A stretch of DNA of 64,000 nt from Sipunculus nudus (lineage: Eukaryota; Annelida; Sipuncula; Golfingiida; Sipunculidae): positions 4,788,019-4,852,018 of the forward strand of contig CM049306.1 of assembly GCA_026874595.1 (NCBI GenBank), in the 5' to 3' direction. Below the pieces are notes generated by a model. It was not told where the DNA came from. It did not search any database and worked only from the letters and a program-made list of their open reading frames with translations. Both the position numbers and the translations under genes were made by a program. Positions 47,101 through 64,000 of the stretch are shown one piece after another (the first letter of the stretch is position 1; each line of letters begins with the position of its first letter).

Positions 47101-49111
47101 TGGTAACACATACGAGAGGTGAGGAGAAAAATTCTCTAATTTTAATATGATTAAATCAATTTCTATGGACAGTTCAGGCAGTAAGGAGACTGCAAGTATA
47201 TATCTCTACAAATGCTTGAAATAAAATCTTACGTAAATCTATCAAAATGATAATAAACTAGCCAGAATCAAAAGCAGCTCAAAGTTAAAGATATGCAATC
47301 CTGTTGTCCAGGAAACATCAACCTTTTGTATGAATTTTAAGTCTAAAAACCAAATAACAATGAAAAGTTACATTATTTAATAGCTACTTGGTACAATACT
47401 GTTGAGAATTTCATTAAACTTGGCAAAATGTCTAAATTAGGCAAATTATTTTTTAAAATAAGACCTGATCGTCTATTATTATGGGACACATGTTTATCAA
47501 CATTTCACAAACCAGACTGTAGTAAATTTATCAATTGTAATATTTACATGTACAGTCTATGCCCAGTGAGTAATCCCAGTAGGTGCCACTGTGCCACTGG
47601 CAGTGACTGAACAACTTTTGTTTACAGTATTCATACTGTACTCCCAGGAAAGCTTGTTCAAAAACATTCCATGATTTAACATTTACCCTGATCATTCACT
47701 GCCACAGAGTGGACACAGACTTTAAGTAAAAACCCCAGACCTTGAAACTTAACAATGAAGTCAAATTATGGCAAAAGTAAGTTTCACAATTCTCATAGAG
47801 GCTACCACTGTGGAAGGTCTAAGGGCCTACGTAAAATGTCTTCAGAAGAAATGCTGAAAGATATATTGCCTTTCAGGTAGCATTCAAAATGTTCTTTTTT
47901 AGTGAAATTCCATTCAAATAGCATTCAAAATGTTCTTGTTTAGTGAAATTCCACAACCATCAGTTACATTTACACCAGTTAATGTGCTTGTTAGACAGAT
48001 TTCTTCAAAGGTTACATGGCACAAATTTGGATGGCATGTTATATCATATATGCAACTAAATGAAATATAATGGATTGCTGAACTAAAAATAAATGACATT
48101 GTAATTGTCTAATAAATCTATGTAAACACAAAGAAATGTTAAATATGGTGTCACTAGTCTCAGAGGACAAATAAAGCTTCCCATTGTCTTCAGCCACCTT
48201 TCTAAATAAAAAACAATACAGGAGTTAGGCCAAACACTGACTGTAGTGGCTGGTTTTATATATCTCATAAGAATTCTGTGACTTGTTGGATTTTAGAATC
48301 AATATTGTACAGATGCTGGCTCTATCAACATCATCTCTCCTTTTGAATTTAATGTTCATGATGTAGAGATCCTCTACATGGAAGGATGGAATCGCTTTGA
48401 AATTACATGGTAAGAATGCCATAACATGTACCTGCATGTACCAAGCTTGACTATACAAGGATCACATCAATTAAAGTAACGAGAAACCAAGATCACCACA
48501 TATCAAGGTGGGTGATATTTTAGTTTTCATTTGCTCTCATGTTGGACTGGTTTTCTACAAATCGACCATCAAACAATGATTCTAATACATTTCTTACCAA
48601 TTTTCTATATAGTCAAGTTTCTTATCCTGTTATAATGACCACAGTAACTTGATTATTTGGTTTTCCTGACTGAAACTTAAAACCTTATATAAACCATTTT
48701 CAGGAAATTTTCCTCATCACAACTTAAAAGCTTACCTACAACAGTTTACAGGGAATCTAACTACAGATTAAAATGATCTTACAAATAGTCCAACACTTAC
48801 ATCACCAATGCTGTTGTTACTAGGAAATGTTTACCATTTCCTCTCCCTGCTGCTAATGGCTGTGATCAGTATAAGTAAATAAATGATATGTTCCGTGTTG
48901 TATATAAAGCAACTTACCTCTTAGTAAGGTTATATTATCATATATTAATCTCAACCTCAGCCACAGTCTACTCCACCTTAAATAGGAAGGATGAATATAT
49001 ACTAATATGATAATTTCTGTTACACCTTCACGCCTCATTATGCCTGGACGAGAGTATCAGTCACATTATTCGATGATCTGCAGTTTCTTCATTGCCTAAA
49101 CCCCACATGTA
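44191..49111. other. Intergenic region and probable HDHD5 3' UTR
   Basis: No coding exon. Open frames of up to 153 codons have no recognisable similarity or codon pattern. A short direct duplication of about 41 bp lies at about 47880-47955 (CATTCAAAATGTTCTT). Confidence 0.45.

Positions 49112-64000
<14,889 letters not shown>

Overview
The window is eukaryotic nuclear DNA from an intron-rich invertebrate, most likely a mollusc and perhaps a bivalve. The evidence for that is short exons, introns of about 0.1 to 7 kb, AT-rich noncoding DNA, and many Helitron/HINE-like interspersed elements with internal tandem repeats, an architecture well known from bivalves. The species cannot be fixed from sequence alone.

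Three protein-coding genes are supported. All three coding frames were checked across every splice junction. (1) PDHB, the pyruvate dehydrogenase E1 beta subunit, lies on the minus strand as 12 exons from 19741 down to 3075 and encodes 367 aa. (2) SLC25A3, the mitochondrial phosphate carrier, lies on the plus strand as 6 coding exons from 22396 to 36571 and encodes 347 aa. (3) HDHD5 (CECR5), a HAD-superfamily hydrolase-like protein, lies on the minus strand. Its last six exons, encoding the C-terminal 264 aa, run from the right edge (64000) down to 49112. PDHB and SLC25A3 are head to head, with 2.65 kb between their start codons. SLC25A3 and HDHD5 are tail to tail. PDHB and SLC25A3 both serve mitochondrial pyruvate oxidation and oxidative phosphorylation, and HDHD5 is also reported as mitochondrial in vertebrates.

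Layout: 1-620 repeat; 621-3074 3' flank/UTR of PDHB; 3075-19741 PDHB, with a different minisatellite in each of four introns and a 1,035-bp TIR element in intron 1; 19742-22395 the divergent promoter region, including a Harbinger-like MITE; 22396-36571 SLC25A3, whose introns hold a GC-rich MITE-like element, two Helitron-like elements, other dispersed repeats and an exact 148-bp duplication; 36572-49111 intergenic, mostly repeats; 49112-64000 HDHD5, with a 5.6-kb last intron in which a 42-bp array copying the exon's own splice donor is split by a 3.4-kb composite element that itself holds a nested Helitron.

No new enzyme or defence system is visible. The unusual content is noncoding: splice-signal-bearing minisatellites, a GC-AG intron placed directly after the catalytic glutamate codon of PDHB, and several unrelated repeat families that share the 12-bp palindrome GGTGGCGCCACC.
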